A stretch of DNA of 64,000 bases, from the NCBI RefSeq assembly GCF_963667685.1, contig NZ_OY763930.1:617001-681000 (forward strand), written 5' to 3'. Position 1 is the stretch's first letter. Every line of letters starts with the position of its first letter. The position numbers and the translations under genes are program-made. Under the pieces are notes generated by a model that made no database searches, was not told the DNA's origin, and saw nothing but the letters and a program-made list of their open reading frames with translations. This stretch comes from Maridesulfovibrio sp. (GTDB taxonomy: Bacteria; Desulfobacterota; Desulfovibrionia; Desulfovibrionales; Desulfovibrionaceae). Of the stretch, positions 36,698-45,926 are shown piece after piece.

Positions 36698-37948
36698 ATG
36701 TCCGCTAAAAAACCGCTTTACGATAAAATATTCTTTGCACGTCAGCCAATTTTGATGTCCGACCAATCTGTTTGGGGATACGAGCTGCTCTTTCGCAATA
36801 GCGACGAGGCTACCAGCGCGGAAATATCCGACAGCTACAAGGCCACTCTGAAAGTGGCTGCTGCCCTGTGTGCGGCACCGGGCGAAAAATTACCGGATAA
36901 CGTAAAGCTGATGGTCAACTTTTCCCACAAGGCTATAATGGACAAAATTCCATATTCCCTGCCTGCGGGAAGAACTGTTGTCCAATTGCCGGAAACCACT
37001 CCACCAACCCCCAATCTGATCAACGCCCTTCAGGAACTGACTAATGACGGTTACGAAATTGCCCTCGACGATTTCGAGGCAAGACCGCAAGGAGAATTCC
37101 TGATTGCCTACGCAGATGCTGTCATAGTTGATATTCTTTCTGCTGACGAAACAAAGCTTCAGCACATTTGCGATCTTAGCAAAAAACACGGCACTAAACT
37201 TATAGCCAAGCGAGTTGAGAAGCCCGCTCAATTCCACCTTGCGCAAAAACTCGGGTTCAATTTTTTCCAAGGCTATTACTTTAAACGCCCTGAAAATATA
37301 AGGGGAAGAAAATTACGCTCAGGTGAAATTGTAAAACTTAAGATCCTGAAACTTATTGAAGACTCGTCTCCGGATTTCGCAGCTCTGGCAGAAGATCTAC
37401 AGAATGATGTATCGATAAGCTTCCGGCTGTTGACATTGCTCAATTCGCCGACATTCGGATTTTCCCAGAAAATAACCTCTATCAAGCAGGCACTTGTTCT
37501 GGCCGGATGGAAAATGCTCAGAAACTGGTTGCGTGTCATTCTGCTTACCGATCTGACGCCTGAAGGTAAAAGTCGCATACTACCGCAACTGGCAACCCAG
37601 AGAGCGAAATTTCTGCAGCTGGTTGCCATAAGATCAGAGAAAGGCTTAGCGCCCGACTCCATGTTTTTGCTGGGGCTTTTCTCTCTATTAGAGGCCATGT
37701 TCGACATTTCTATGGAGGAACTGACCAGCTACCTGCCATTAGAGGACGAAATCAACGCCGCCCTTCGCGGTGAGGATAATATCTATACCCGGTATCTGGA
37801 GCTGACTATGTTTTTTGAAACAGGGGATTGGGATAATCTACAGTTGGTGCTTGATGAGCTGGGGCTTGATCCGGTACAAATCTCTAAAAGTTATTATGAG
37901 TCAACCCGCTGGGCTAACAGTTTCTTCCAAATTCCTGGAACTTCCTGA
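36698..37948 (+). CDS. EAL-HDOD protein (YuxH type), EAL site degenerate
   Basis: This is a 416-residue signalling protein: EAL-like domain about residues 5-210 and HDOD domain about 215-400. The signature is GYELLFR instead of EAL. The DDFE (LDDFEA) catalytic acidic pair is present, but the late Glu motif reads LIAKRVE with Lys where active enzymes have Glu (AEGVE). Hydrolysis of cyclic-di-GMP therefore looks unlikely, though ligand binding is possible. The HDOD part (LLNSPTFGF) is a non-catalytic HD relative. It begins an apparent operon with the kinase (36 bp later) and the radical SAM gene. Confidence 0.88.
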   Translation: MSAKKPLYDKIFFARQPILMSDQSVWGYELLFRNSDEATSAEISDSYKATLKVAAALCAAPGEKLPDNVKLMVNFSHKAIMDKIPYSLPAGRTVVQLPETTPPTPNLINALQELTNDGYEIALDDFEARPQGEFLIAYADAVIVDILSADETKLQHICDLSKKHGTKLIAKRVEKPAQFHLAQKLGFNFFQGYYFKRPENIRGRKLRSGEIVKLKILKLIEDSSPDFAALAEDLQNDVSISFRLLTLLNSPTFGFSQKITSIKQALVLAGWKMLRNWLRVILLTDLTPEGKSRILPQLATQRAKFLQLVAIRSEKGLAPDSMFLLGLFSLLEAMFDISMEELTSYLPLEDEINAALRGEDNIYTRYLELTMFFETGDWDNLQLVLDELGLDPVQISKSYYESTRWANSFFQIPGTS

Positions 37949-37984
37949 TCATATTCGATCACAGCAGCATAGAAAGGAGCAGAC

Positions 37985-39391
37985 ATGCCTCACTCCCGCC
38001 ACAGCGATGAACATCAAAAACTGAATATTTTGATCACCGGCAAAACCCGTCTGACTCATACCCTGGTCCCGGGTCTGCATGATCTGGGGCATGCAGTATC
38101 CATCACCTGCTCGCCACGGGAGACCCTGTTCACCTATGCCAGCCAACAGCCGGACCTGCTCATTATGGCCGAGCAGGATGATACCATTGATACTTTTTCC
38201 AGCATACGGGAAGTGGATAGTGATGCGCCCGCACTTTTCATAATAGACACCTCTAAGCCAGAAAAATTTGAGCCGCTTTTCGAATTCCAGAATGTTTCAT
38301 TTCTTCCGGATACGGCTTCTAAAGAAAAACTTATAGAATTCGTTCATAAATTTCAAAGACAGCACACACAACAAAGGAAACACGAGCAGGACGCGCAGCT
38401 ATACAGTCTGATCCTGCAGAGCCTGCCCTTCCCGGCCATGCTGTTCAGCAGCAAAACCCAAGAAACCATCCTCGCGAACAAAGCTGCGCATGATCAACTT
38501 CCGGCTTTTGATTACAAGCAGAATCCGCCATTCATAAGTTCTCTTTCTGAAGAAGTGCGCCTGAATCTTTTCGACGAACTTGATTCCTACCATCTTCGTT
38601 CTCTTAAATCCGTTAACGCTTATGAGCGCTTTTGGGACCTGAGCGTTGATCAAGTAGCACCATCTGTATTCATGCTGTTAGCAATCGACGTCACGGAACA
38701 ACGCCAGCAGATGCAGTTGCGCGAGGAGATGGAGCGCATTGCGAGGCATGACCTCCGATCTCCCACAGCTAACATTGTCGGCATGTCCCGCATACTGGAA
38801 ACCGAGGCCGGACTGAATGAAGAATTTCAACCACTGGCAGAGATAGTGCGTAAAACCAGCGAGCGCATGATCCGCCAGATCGATACTTCGCTAACCTTGA
38901 TCCGCCTTGAGGCAGGATCTTTAAAAGCTGATGCGCACCCTTTCAATCTGACAAATGCCATCAATGCGGCCATTGGAGATCTCAACCAACTGGTTGAAGA
39001 GAAAGGATTGACAATTGCCTGCATGCTGGATGATGAACCTCTTCAGGAAGAAAGCTACATAGTATGCTATGGTGAAGCGTCATTGATCATTACCATGTTT
39101 TCAAACCTGCTAAAAAATGCAGCAGAAGCAGCACCGAAGAATACTACGATCACAATAACTATCAGCGAAGACAGCCGTTTCATCACCACCAAAATACACA
39201 ATATGGGTGAAATCCCTATAAGCGTCCGTGAGACCTTTTTTGACCGATACGCCACCTACGGCAAGAAACACGGAACCGGGCTGGGAACATATAGCGCGCG
39301 GTTGATTGCCAGCGCTTCAGGCGGAGATATTTCATTCACAACATCAGAAGAAAAGGGTACTACCCTGATCACAACACTTCCCAAACCATAA
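37985..39391 (+). CDS. sensor histidine kinase with degenerate receiver-like N-terminus
   Basis: This is a 468-residue soluble kinase. Residues about 12-130 have a receiver-like fold (LNILITGKTRLTHTL; QPDLLIMAEQDD), but the acceptor Asp position reads Ala and the acidic pair at the first turn is missing, so it cannot be phosphorylated in the usual way. A PAS-like linker (about 140-245) leads to HisKA with ARHDLRSPTANIVG (His about 255). The HATPase domain has the N-box LKNAAEAA and GTGLGTYSA. AAGGAG precedes the ATG. The pair with the EAL-HDOD gene suggests a shared input. No response regulator is adjacent. Confidence 0.85.
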   Translation: MPHSRHSDEHQKLNILITGKTRLTHTLVPGLHDLGHAVSITCSPRETLFTYASQQPDLLIMAEQDDTIDTFSSIREVDSDAPALFIIDTSKPEKFEPLFEFQNVSFLPDTASKEKLIEFVHKFQRQHTQQRKHEQDAQLYSLILQSLPFPAMLFSSKTQETILANKAAHDQLPAFDYKQNPPFISSLSEEVRLNLFDELDSYHLRSLKSVNAYERFWDLSVDQVAPSVFMLLAIDVTEQRQQMQLREEMERIARHDLRSPTANIVGMSRILETEAGLNEEFQPLAEIVRKTSERMIRQIDTSLTLIRLEAGSLKADAHPFNLTNAINAAIGDLNQLVEEKGLTIACMLDDEPLQEESYIVCYGEASLIITMFSNLLKNAAEAAPKNTTITITISEDSRFITTKIHNMGEIPISVRETFFDRYATYGKKHGTGLGTYSARLIASASGGDISFTTSEEKGTTLITTLPKP

Positions 39392-39412
39392 TTTAAAATA
39401 GGACCAAATATA

Positions 39413-40687
39413 ATGGCAGCTAATAAAAAACCTCGTCCGCTGCTCGTCTTTGCCGATGCAGACGGACAAATATACGATCATCCTGAACTTGAAATGATGT
39501 GCCGCAGGGGTGACGAACTATTCCAGCCAAAGCCGGAAGAATACATCCCACTGCCCCCTGACAGCGAATTTTTCCTGCTCCCGGGACGCTTCCCCATCGG
39601 GCTGGACCCTGAAACAGGAGAAGTGGTTGAAGTTGAAGGCACTGCAGTTACAGCTTTTCCCTGCCCCGGACATACTTTGACCGGCCTTGCTGCGTACGGC
39701 AATACCGAAGATGCTCCGGTATTACCCATGTTCTCATATGGTGCAGTAGGGTTCGCCAACGGCAAATTCTGGGTTACCGCCAAAAAAGTTGACGAAGATA
39801 AACGTCAGGTTTTCACAAAAATTCCTAATAAGAAAATTGATGCCGGAGCCCAGCGCATGATGAAGGAAATGCCGGATAACAGACTGGTCCGCCATCTGGC
39901 CGGGTGCGCCCTGACCTATTGCTGCCCGGCAGCTAAAAACCTTGCTCTCGGGCGCTTTGAAGCCCCCCTGCCGACTTCAAGGACCTGCAACGCCCGCTGC
40001 ATCGGATGTATTTCGGAACAACCCGAGGATTCAGGGTTCCCTTCACCGCAGGAACGCATCAAGTTTACTCCAACCGCGAAAGAAATTACCGAGATTATGC
40101 ATTTTCACGCCAAGCGTGAAAGCAAGCCGGTCTTTTCATTTGGTCAGGGCTGTGAAGGTGAACCGCTCACCGAGCATGTTCTACTCGCTGAAGCAATCAA
40201 GAAATACCGGGATGAAGGCGGCCACGGAACCGTGAACATCAACACTAACGGTTCCATCACTGAAGCAATGGAACCGCTTGCAGCCGCAGGATTGAACTCC
40301 ATCAGGGTCAGCTTGAACAGTCTGCGTGAACCGGTATACAATACATACTACCGCCCCAAAGGTTATAAATTTGACGACGTGCTGGCCACCATAGGTAAAG
40401 CCAAGGAACTGGGGCTGCATGTTTCCCTGAACTACCTTTACTTCCCCGGTATCAGCGACACTGAATTCGAAGTGGGAGCACTTGTGGAAGTTGCCCAAAA
40501 AACCAAATTCGATTTCATCCAGTTGCGTAACCTGAACATCGACCCGGACCTGTACATGGAACTCATGGAACCTTATGAATTCGGTCCGGGCATGGGTTTC
40601 ATCAACTTCCGTAAACGGATTAAAACCGAATGTCCCTGGATCAACTTCGGTTACTTCAATCCCTATCTGGGTGACGGTAAGAGTTAA
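39413..40687 (+). CDS. radical SAM protein of unknown reaction
   Basis: This is a 424-residue protein. Its N-terminal about 185 residues are unrecognised, with a Cys-rich patch (GCALTYCCP, about 164-172). The radical SAM motif CNARCIGC (Cys-x3-Cys-x2-Cys, about 188-195) coordinates the SAM-cleaving [4Fe-4S] cluster. A GQGCEGEPL stretch and the INTNG strand match the SAM-binding half-barrel. There is no SPASM-type C-terminal Cys cluster. It follows the kinase by 21 bp, so it is co-transcribed with two signalling genes, an unusual setting. Substrate unknown. Confidence 0.85.
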   Translation: MAANKKPRPLLVFADADGQIYDHPELEMMCRRGDELFQPKPEEYIPLPPDSEFFLLPGRFPIGLDPETGEVVEVEGTAVTAFPCPGHTLTGLAAYGNTEDAPVLPMFSYGAVGFANGKFWVTAKKVDEDKRQVFTKIPNKKIDAGAQRMMKEMPDNRLVRHLAGCALTYCCPAAKNLALGRFEAPLPTSRTCNARCIGCISEQPEDSGFPSPQERIKFTPTAKEITEIMHFHAKRESKPVFSFGQGCEGEPLTEHVLLAEAIKKYRDEGGHGTVNINTNGSITEAMEPLAAAGLNSIRVSLNSLREPVYNTYYRPKGYKFDDVLATIGKAKELGLHVSLNYLYFPGISDTEFEVGALVEVAQKTKFDFIQLRNLNIDPDLYMELMEPYEFGPGMGFINFRKRIKTECPWINFGYFNPYLGDGKS

Positions 40688-40741
40688 AGTTTACTATCGG
40701 CTAATTAACCAATAAAAGGCCCACAAAAGTTTCAAGACCGA

Positions 40742-40770
40742 CATTCACCGCAGAAAAACGGCGGTGAATG
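40742..40770 (+). terminator. hairpin after radical SAM gene
   Basis: CATTCACCGC (40742-40751) pairs perfectly with GCGGTGAATG (40761-40770). No T-run follows, so termination is uncertain. Confidence 0.35.
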
Positions 40771-40805
40771 CGGCTTAAGCAGGCGTTAAATTCTTGAGGG
40801 TGAAA

Positions 40806-41264
40806 ATGGAATATTCGGAAGTTGAATCAACAGAAATCCCGATCCAGCTTTTGCTTGAGGCTGACCCCTCTGAGACAAGTATCAGCTCATACCTAGCTGA
40901 CTCGTGGTGTTACGCCGCCAAGAACAATGGACAAATTGTCGGTGCTTGCATCGCTAAGTTAACTAACGGTAACACAGCAGAAATTTTTAATGTTGCTGTT
41001 CATCCAGACTTTCAGCAGCAAGGCATCGGTTCCGATTTATTGAAATTTTCTTTGAACGAATTAGCTAACAAAAAAGTAACTCGTGTGGAATTGGGTACAG
41101 GTACGTTTGGTTATCAACTTGCTTATTATCAGCGTATCGGTTTTAGAGTTGAGTCCGTACTGAAAGACCATTTTCTAGCAAATTATCCAGAGCCAATCTT
41201 TGAAAAATGTATACAGCTCAAAGACATGCTAAGGTTATACATCGAACTTGAACCACGCACATAA
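40806..41264 (+). CDS. GNAT-family N-acetyltransferase
   Basis: This is a 152-residue acetyltransferase with the acetyl-CoA-binding motif A: FNVAVHPDFQQQGIGSDLLKF (pyrophosphate loop QQGIGSDL, about residues 78-85), and motif B YYQRIGFRVE near 120. The substrate is unknown. The frame opens with TTG at 40794; the ATG at 40806 follows GAGGG. Codon use looks more AT-ending (GTT, TTT, AAT, TAT) than in the neighbours. A kinase-gene scrap follows directly downstream. Together these suggest the gene was acquired or inserted. Confidence 0.85.
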   Translation: MEYSEVESTEIPIQLLLEADPSETSISSYLADSWCYAAKNNGQIVGACIAKLTNGNTAEIFNVAVHPDFQQQGIGSDLLKFSLNELANKKVTRVELGTGTFGYQLAYYQRIGFRVESVLKDHFLANYPEPIFEKCIQLKDMLRLYIELEPRT

Positions 41265-41682
41265 CTATTCGCGCAGCGCACTGCCGGGGGCGGATCATCC
41301 CGTACCACGTTCTACATAGATCTTCCTGAATAACCATTACCTATTTATTATTCTTCGGCTTATACTCTATTTAGTCTTTTGATGTGCAAGCTTTTTAGAG
41401 TTTGCATCCTCACCCCCTCGCACTTGAACTTGGGTTATCAAGTTTTTGTTGAATTTACGGCTGGGGCTACCTTTATACGTAGGGGTAACGGCCTGATTTC
41501 ATAATCGCCACGACCAAGTCTAACAGATTTTTTGGGCCAGTAACTAATGTTTCCAGCCGGAATTAAGCGTTTCTATAATCTCGATTGGATAAAATTACTT
41601 TTATTTGAGGGTAAAAAAACGGGACTTTTTCTTATGTGCTGAGAAACTTCCCAGAGGACCAGCCTACGTGTATAAGTGAGCA
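41265..41682. other. 418-bp intergenic region with a gene remnant
   Basis: Apart from the remnant at 41271-41333, it contains scattered AT-rich sequence and no terminator with a clear T-run. The Shine-Dalgarno before the 41683 ATG is weak. No RNA gene was recognised. Confidence 0.5.
41271..41333 (+). pseudogene. remnant of a histidine kinase C-terminus
   Basis: In this frame, 20 codons encode AQRTAGGGSSRTTFYIDLPE followed by TAA. The GGSSRTTFYIDLP end matches the last strand of HATPase kinase domains (G-x-T-F-x-I-x-L-P). No intact kinase precedes it: it sits 7 bp after the GNAT stop, so it is probably the leftover end of a disrupted gene. Confidence 0.45.
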
Positions 41683-43785
41683 ATGAACATTCGCCCTTTT
41701 ATTTCCTGCATGTGCGTACTGATGCTCATATTTACCTGCCCGCACCTATCTTTTTCAAACGAGAACAGCTTTGGGTTCAGATGGATGTTCAATGTAGTAA
41801 TCCCCAAGTCCGGAATAACCGGTAAATTGATGGGCTACGTCGAGCATATTCAGGGCACGAAATTCAAATTCAACGGGGAATATCTGAACGAAAAAGGACC
41901 GGTGCAATCCGGACCGATTAATCTTTCCGCGACCTTCAACCTTGGTTCCGGTTTGATACAGCTGGAGAGTTTTGAGGCGAACATAAAAAAATTGGAAGTT
42001 AATCTGCCCAGGTTCGGTCTAATCAACCCCGACCTGACTCTCAGTGGAAAAGGCGAACTTGATCCGAGATCAGGAATGATCAATTTAACCGGTTTACGCG
42101 TCAAAGCCGGGCAACTTCCCGAACTTGAAGGTTCGTTTAATTATCGACCGGACAATCATGGACAGTGTCTGCTGAAAATAGAAAATCCACTTCCCCTTAT
42201 GGAAAGGCTTGTAGAACTGAATTTCCCTGACTTTGAGCATTGGGAAAAAGAAGGCGAATTCTCGCTGAACATTGAGCTCCAGCAGATACAAAACTCACCG
42301 AAAGCTGTTTTGCGTTTTGAATTCTCGGATACATCCGCAGCTTCCCCCGAAGGCACCGTCCTTGTTGAAAGCATGAGCGGAAATATTCAGGCAAGCAGCC
42401 CACTGGATAATCCGCAACTGGACTTGAAGATTAATTTAAAAACCGGGGAAGCTCTTTACGATACGTTCTACGTAAATCTGACCAAAAACCCATTACACCT
42501 TGAGTTCGATTCACCACTGCCCGACAGCGGCGGAAACTTTGACTTTTCTGCCGTTGCTGATTGGAAAGGCATAGGCAGACTGAACACCTTTGCCCAAATA
42601 CATGATATTTTGGGCACACCATCGTTCACAGGCAAGACAGAGTTTAAAACCAGACAACTCTCAGCCCCCTTTCGGACTTTTGTAATCGAACCTTTTTCAT
42701 TGGATGGTCTGGACGGAAGCGGCGAATTTTCGATGGATTACGTCTTCAGCGGCTCTAACCGGAACACGCACCTGAACGGCAGAATGTCCTTTAAGAATTG
42801 CTCATTCAGCCAAGATCAACTTTTATTCGATGGTATCAACGCTGAACTTCCTTTTGTACTTTCCTTGAATGAAAATTTCCTGCCGCAAGCTGATGAAACC
42901 CTGCCCAAGCCACAGTCCGGAGTACTTAGATTCAAAAGAATTGCCGCCGGACAACTGGAAATTGAGAATTTTGCCTTCCCGGTCAGCGTGTCGTCTAACG
43001 CGATACAATTCGGGACTATCCCGGCTATTAATCTTGAGGGCGGATCACTGCGCTTATCCGATTTGAAAATGCACCACCCCTTTGAAGACGATTTCGTACT
43101 CAAAGGAAAAATAACGGCCAAAAACATAAATATGCTGCCACTATCCCCCACGTCACTGCCCATTGAAGGACAGATCGGCGGCGATCTTAATTTCTGGCTG
43201 CTGAAAGATCACCTTTCCACTACAGGCAGCCTTGTTGGTAAAGTTTACGGCGGGGAAATGACCATTGACGAGATTTTCGCGGAAAAACCCTTCGAAGATT
43301 CACGGCAGTACGGGGCAGACTTCGAACTCAGGAGCATCAACCTTGAACCGCTAAGTCAGGCACTGGATATCGGGCGCATCACCGGACGCATGAACCTTGA
43401 CCTGACCGGACTGGTCATAGCCTACAACCAGCCTGCGTCATTCCACATGCTGGCACAAACAACACCCGGTTCGGAAAAAACAGGCGACATCAGCCTCAAA
43501 GCGGTAAATACTCTTTCGGTAATCGGCACAGGTTCAGGCCTGACCGGAGCCGGAGTTGGAATGTTTTCCCAATTTTTCAAAGAATTCAGCTATGCCGGAC
43601 TTGGACTTGAGTGTACCCTGAATGACGACATCTTCAAGATCCGGGGCTTGATCAGGGACGACGGAATCGAGTACATTATTAAAAGACCGCCATTGTTCGG
43701 CATCAACGTAGTTAACAGTAACCCCGAAAACCTGATCAGCTTTACCGACATGCTCAAAAGGCTGCGGCGGGTTATCGGCAACTAA
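41683..43785 (+). CDS. YdbH/AsmA-like envelope protein
   Basis: This is a 700-residue exported protein: signal sequence about residues 1-24, then a long beta-strand-rich region typical of YdbH/AsmA/TamB-like lipid-bridge proteins. Motifs include GLRVKAGQLPELEGSF, GKVYGGEMTIDEI and a C-terminal FKIRGLIRDDGIEYI. In E. coli, YdbH with lipoprotein YnbE forms an intermembrane bridge supporting outer-membrane lipid transport. Here the DUF1318 lipoprotein gene follows 17 bp later, as ydbL does in enterics. The E. coli protein is longer (about 880 aa), so a shorter bridge is possible. Confidence 0.72.
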   Translation: MNIRPFISCMCVLMLIFTCPHLSFSNENSFGFRWMFNVVIPKSGITGKLMGYVEHIQGTKFKFNGEYLNEKGPVQSGPINLSATFNLGSGLIQLESFEANIKKLEVNLPRFGLINPDLTLSGKGELDPRSGMINLTGLRVKAGQLPELEGSFNYRPDNHGQCLLKIENPLPLMERLVELNFPDFEHWEKEGEFSLNIELQQIQNSPKAVLRFEFSDTSAASPEGTVLVESMSGNIQASSPLDNPQLDLKINLKTGEALYDTFYVNLTKNPLHLEFDSPLPDSGGNFDFSAVADWKGIGRLNTFAQIHDILGTPSFTGKTEFKTRQLSAPFRTFVIEPFSLDGLDGSGEFSMDYVFSGSNRNTHLNGRMSFKNCSFSQDQLLFDGINAELPFVLSLNENFLPQADETLPKPQSGVLRFKRIAAGQLEIENFAFPVSVSSNAIQFGTIPAINLEGGSLRLSDLKMHHPFEDDFVLKGKITAKNINMLPLSPTSLPIEGQIGGDLNFWLLKDHLSTTGSLVGKVYGGEMTIDEIFAEKPFEDSRQYGADFELRSINLEPLSQALDIGRITGRMNLDLTGLVIAYNQPASFHMLAQTTPGSEKTGDISLKAVNTLSVIGTGSGLTGAGVGMFSQFFKEFSYAGLGLECTLNDDIFKIRGLIRDDGIEYIIKRPPLFGINVVNSNPENLISFTDMLKRLRRVIGN

Positions 43786-43802
43786 CAGCACAGGAGTTTA
43801 CC

Positions 43803-44402
43803 ATGCTCAAAAAAACCGCTCAGGTTTTAACCTTTCTCAGCCTTCTTTCCTTTGTCGCCTGTGTGACAGTAAATATATATTTTCCGGCAGCAAAAGTGGA
43901 AAGAGCCGCTGAAGATATTGTTGAGGATGTATATGGAGCCGATAAAGGTCAGCAGGAAAACAGCAAGGACCAATCCGCTGTTGAAATATTTCTTGCGCTG
44001 GTCACTCCGCAACAGGCTCTTGCCCAGTCTGTGTCCAAAGCAGACGTTGAAAGCATTAAAAAATCAAATTCAGCCATTCGCGGCCTAAAAAACACTATTA
44101 CCGCCAACCACAAGAAACTTGTCCCTTTCTACAATGCCGGAAATGTTGGTATCACTAATGACGGTTACCTGAAAATAATCAGCAAGGACGGACTGGATAT
44201 CAAACAGACAGCGGAATTACGCCGCCTTGTCTCACAAGACAACGACATCCGCGATCAGCTGTATGCCGAAGTTGCCTCCTCCATGAATATTCCCGGCAGC
44301 GAACTCGGAAAAGTTAAAGCGATATTTGCGCAGGAATGGCAGGAAGGCGCTCCTTCAGGCTGGTTCATCCAGAACCGGAACGGCAAATGGGCCAAAAAGT
44401 AA
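43803..44402 (+). CDS. lipoprotein with YnbE-like N-terminus and YdbL (DUF1318) domain
   Basis: This is a 199-residue exported protein. Residues 1-20 form a signal ending in a lipobox-like SFVAC, after which VTVNIYFPA begins the mature part, resembling the short YnbE lipoprotein (which starts I-x-I-N-L). After a charged linker (about 35-75), the DUF1318/YdbL domain covers about 80-199 (NAGNVGITNDGYLKI, AEWQEGAPSGWFIQ-like end). The lipobox is imperfect, so lipidation is a prediction. In E. coli ynbE and ydbL are separate genes; a natural fusion would be notable. GGAG precedes the ATG. Between the YdbH-like and selO genes. Confidence 0.72.
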   Translation: MLKKTAQVLTFLSLLSFVACVTVNIYFPAAKVERAAEDIVEDVYGADKGQQENSKDQSAVEIFLALVTPQQALAQSVSKADVESIKKSNSAIRGLKNTITANHKKLVPFYNAGNVGITNDGYLKIISKDGLDIKQTAELRRLVSQDNDIRDQLYAEVASSMNIPGSELGKVKAIFAQEWQEGAPSGWFIQNRNGKWAKK

Positions 44403-44414
44403 CCCTGTACTGCC

Positions 44415-45869
44415 ATGCCGTTTGATAACAGCTATGCCCGGCTGGATGAGAAGTTCTACCAGCGCATAAAACCGACCCCGGTCAAAAACCCGCGCATCAT
44501 ACTTGTGAACCGGGAACTAGCCGAAGAGATGGACTTTCCGCTTCCGGAAACCGACTCGGAACTTGCGGAACTTTTTTCCGGCAACAAGCTGCCGCTGGGA
44601 GCGGAACCGCTGGCGCTGGTCTATGCCGGGCACCAGTTCGGTAATTTCGTTCCCCGGCTGGGAGACGGACGGGCTGTGCTGCTCGGAGAATTCCTGAACA
44701 CCGCAGGAAAACGTTACGATATCCAGCTGAAGGGTTCCGGGCAGACCATGTTTTCCCGCAACGGCGACGGACGCTCCCCCATCGGTCCGGTTATCCGCGA
44801 ATACATTGTCAGTGAAGCAATGTTTCGGCTGGGTATACCTACCACCCGAGCGCTGGCCATGACTTCCACCGGAGAAAAAGTCTACCGTGAACAAGAATTT
44901 CCCGGTGGAATTTTCACAAGGGTCGCCGCCAGCCACATCAGAATCGGCAGCTTTGAATACTTTGCATCCCGAAATGATTTCGATGCGGTGCGAACTTTAG
45001 CTGACTACACAATCAACCGCCACTACCCCGCTTTGAAGGATTCCGACAATCCATACGCGGCCCTGCTGGAAAAAGTGTGCTCTGCACAGGCCCGTCTTGT
45101 CGCAAAATGGATGCGTATCGGATTCATCCACGGGGTAATGAATACCGACAACACCACAGTATCCGGGGAAACCATTGATTACGGTCCATGTGCCTTTATG
45201 GATGGCTATGATCCTGCGACAGTATTCAGTTCAATTGATCACTACGGGCGCTACGCATATGCGCGTCAGCCATCCATCGCACAGTGGAATCTGGCTGCTT
45301 TCGCCGGATGTCTGCTGACCCTGATCCACGAGGATACTGAACTGGCTAAATCCCGGGCAGAGGAAATAGTTGAAGGATTCGGGGCAGAATTCAGGAAACA
45401 TTATTTTAGCGAGATGTGCGCTAAAATCGGGCTTGTCCCGACCAGTCCGGCAAAAGATCTGCTTAATGAATTTCTGGAAATTCTGCAAAAATCAAAAGTC
45501 GATTTCACTAATAGCTTTCGAGAACTAGGCAAAGCGGTTCGGCATGAACACAGTGCACTGCTGGAGTTATTTGCTGACCGTGAGCTACTACAGAACTGGC
45601 TTGAAAAATGGCGAGGCGAACTGAAGAAGCAGGGAATAGCCCCTGAGACCGCCACCAAAGCCATGAACAGCAACAACCCGGCCTTCATCCCCCGCAACCA
45701 CCGTGTTGAGGAAGCCATAAACGCAGCAATTGAACATAATGATTTTGAGCCGTGTAAAAAGCTGATCACAATCCTACTGCTTCCATACGAGGAACAGCCG
45801 GAATATGCCGAATATATGAATTTCCCCGAGCCAAACGAGCGGGTCTACCAGACTTTCTGCGGAACTTAA
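44415..45869 (+). CDS. selO: SelO/YdiU protein adenylyltransferase (AMPylase)
   Basis: This is a 484-residue kinase-like pseudokinase that transfers AMP to proteins and in bacteria helps redox homeostasis. Family features are the N-terminal YAGHQFG, the GDGRA...LKGSGQT nucleotide loop, GDGRSPIGPVIREYI and the catalytic HGVMNTDN (about residue 239), then DYGPCAFMD. The C-terminus ends FCGT; many relatives keep a redox Cys or Sec near the end. It is 12 bp after the DUF1318 gene, so it belongs to the envelope operon, a link not expected from E. coli. The start at 44415 fits the family. Confidence 0.95.
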   Translation: MPFDNSYARLDEKFYQRIKPTPVKNPRIILVNRELAEEMDFPLPETDSELAELFSGNKLPLGAEPLALVYAGHQFGNFVPRLGDGRAVLLGEFLNTAGKRYDIQLKGSGQTMFSRNGDGRSPIGPVIREYIVSEAMFRLGIPTTRALAMTSTGEKVYREQEFPGGIFTRVAASHIRIGSFEYFASRNDFDAVRTLADYTINRHYPALKDSDNPYAALLEKVCSAQARLVAKWMRIGFIHGVMNTDNTTVSGETIDYGPCAFMDGYDPATVFSSIDHYGRYAYARQPSIAQWNLAAFAGCLLTLIHEDTELAKSRAEEIVEGFGAEFRKHYFSEMCAKIGLVPTSPAKDLLNEFLEILQKSKVDFTNSFRELGKAVRHEHSALLELFADRELLQNWLEKWRGELKKQGIAPETATKAMNSNNPAFIPRNHRVEEAINAAIEHNDFEPCKKLITILLLPYEEQPEYAEYMNFPEPNERVYQTFCGT

Positions 45870-45875
45870 AAAGAA

Positions 45876-45907
45876 AAAAGCCCTCAATCCTAAGATTGAG
45901 GGCTTTT
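45876..45907. terminator. bidirectional terminator, 14-bp perfect stem
   Basis: AAAAGCCCTCAATC (45876-45889) pairs with 45894-45907 across CTAA. It separates selO from the convergent purM. Confidence 0.9.
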
Positions 45908-45926
45908 AGCTAATCAGAATCAGAAA

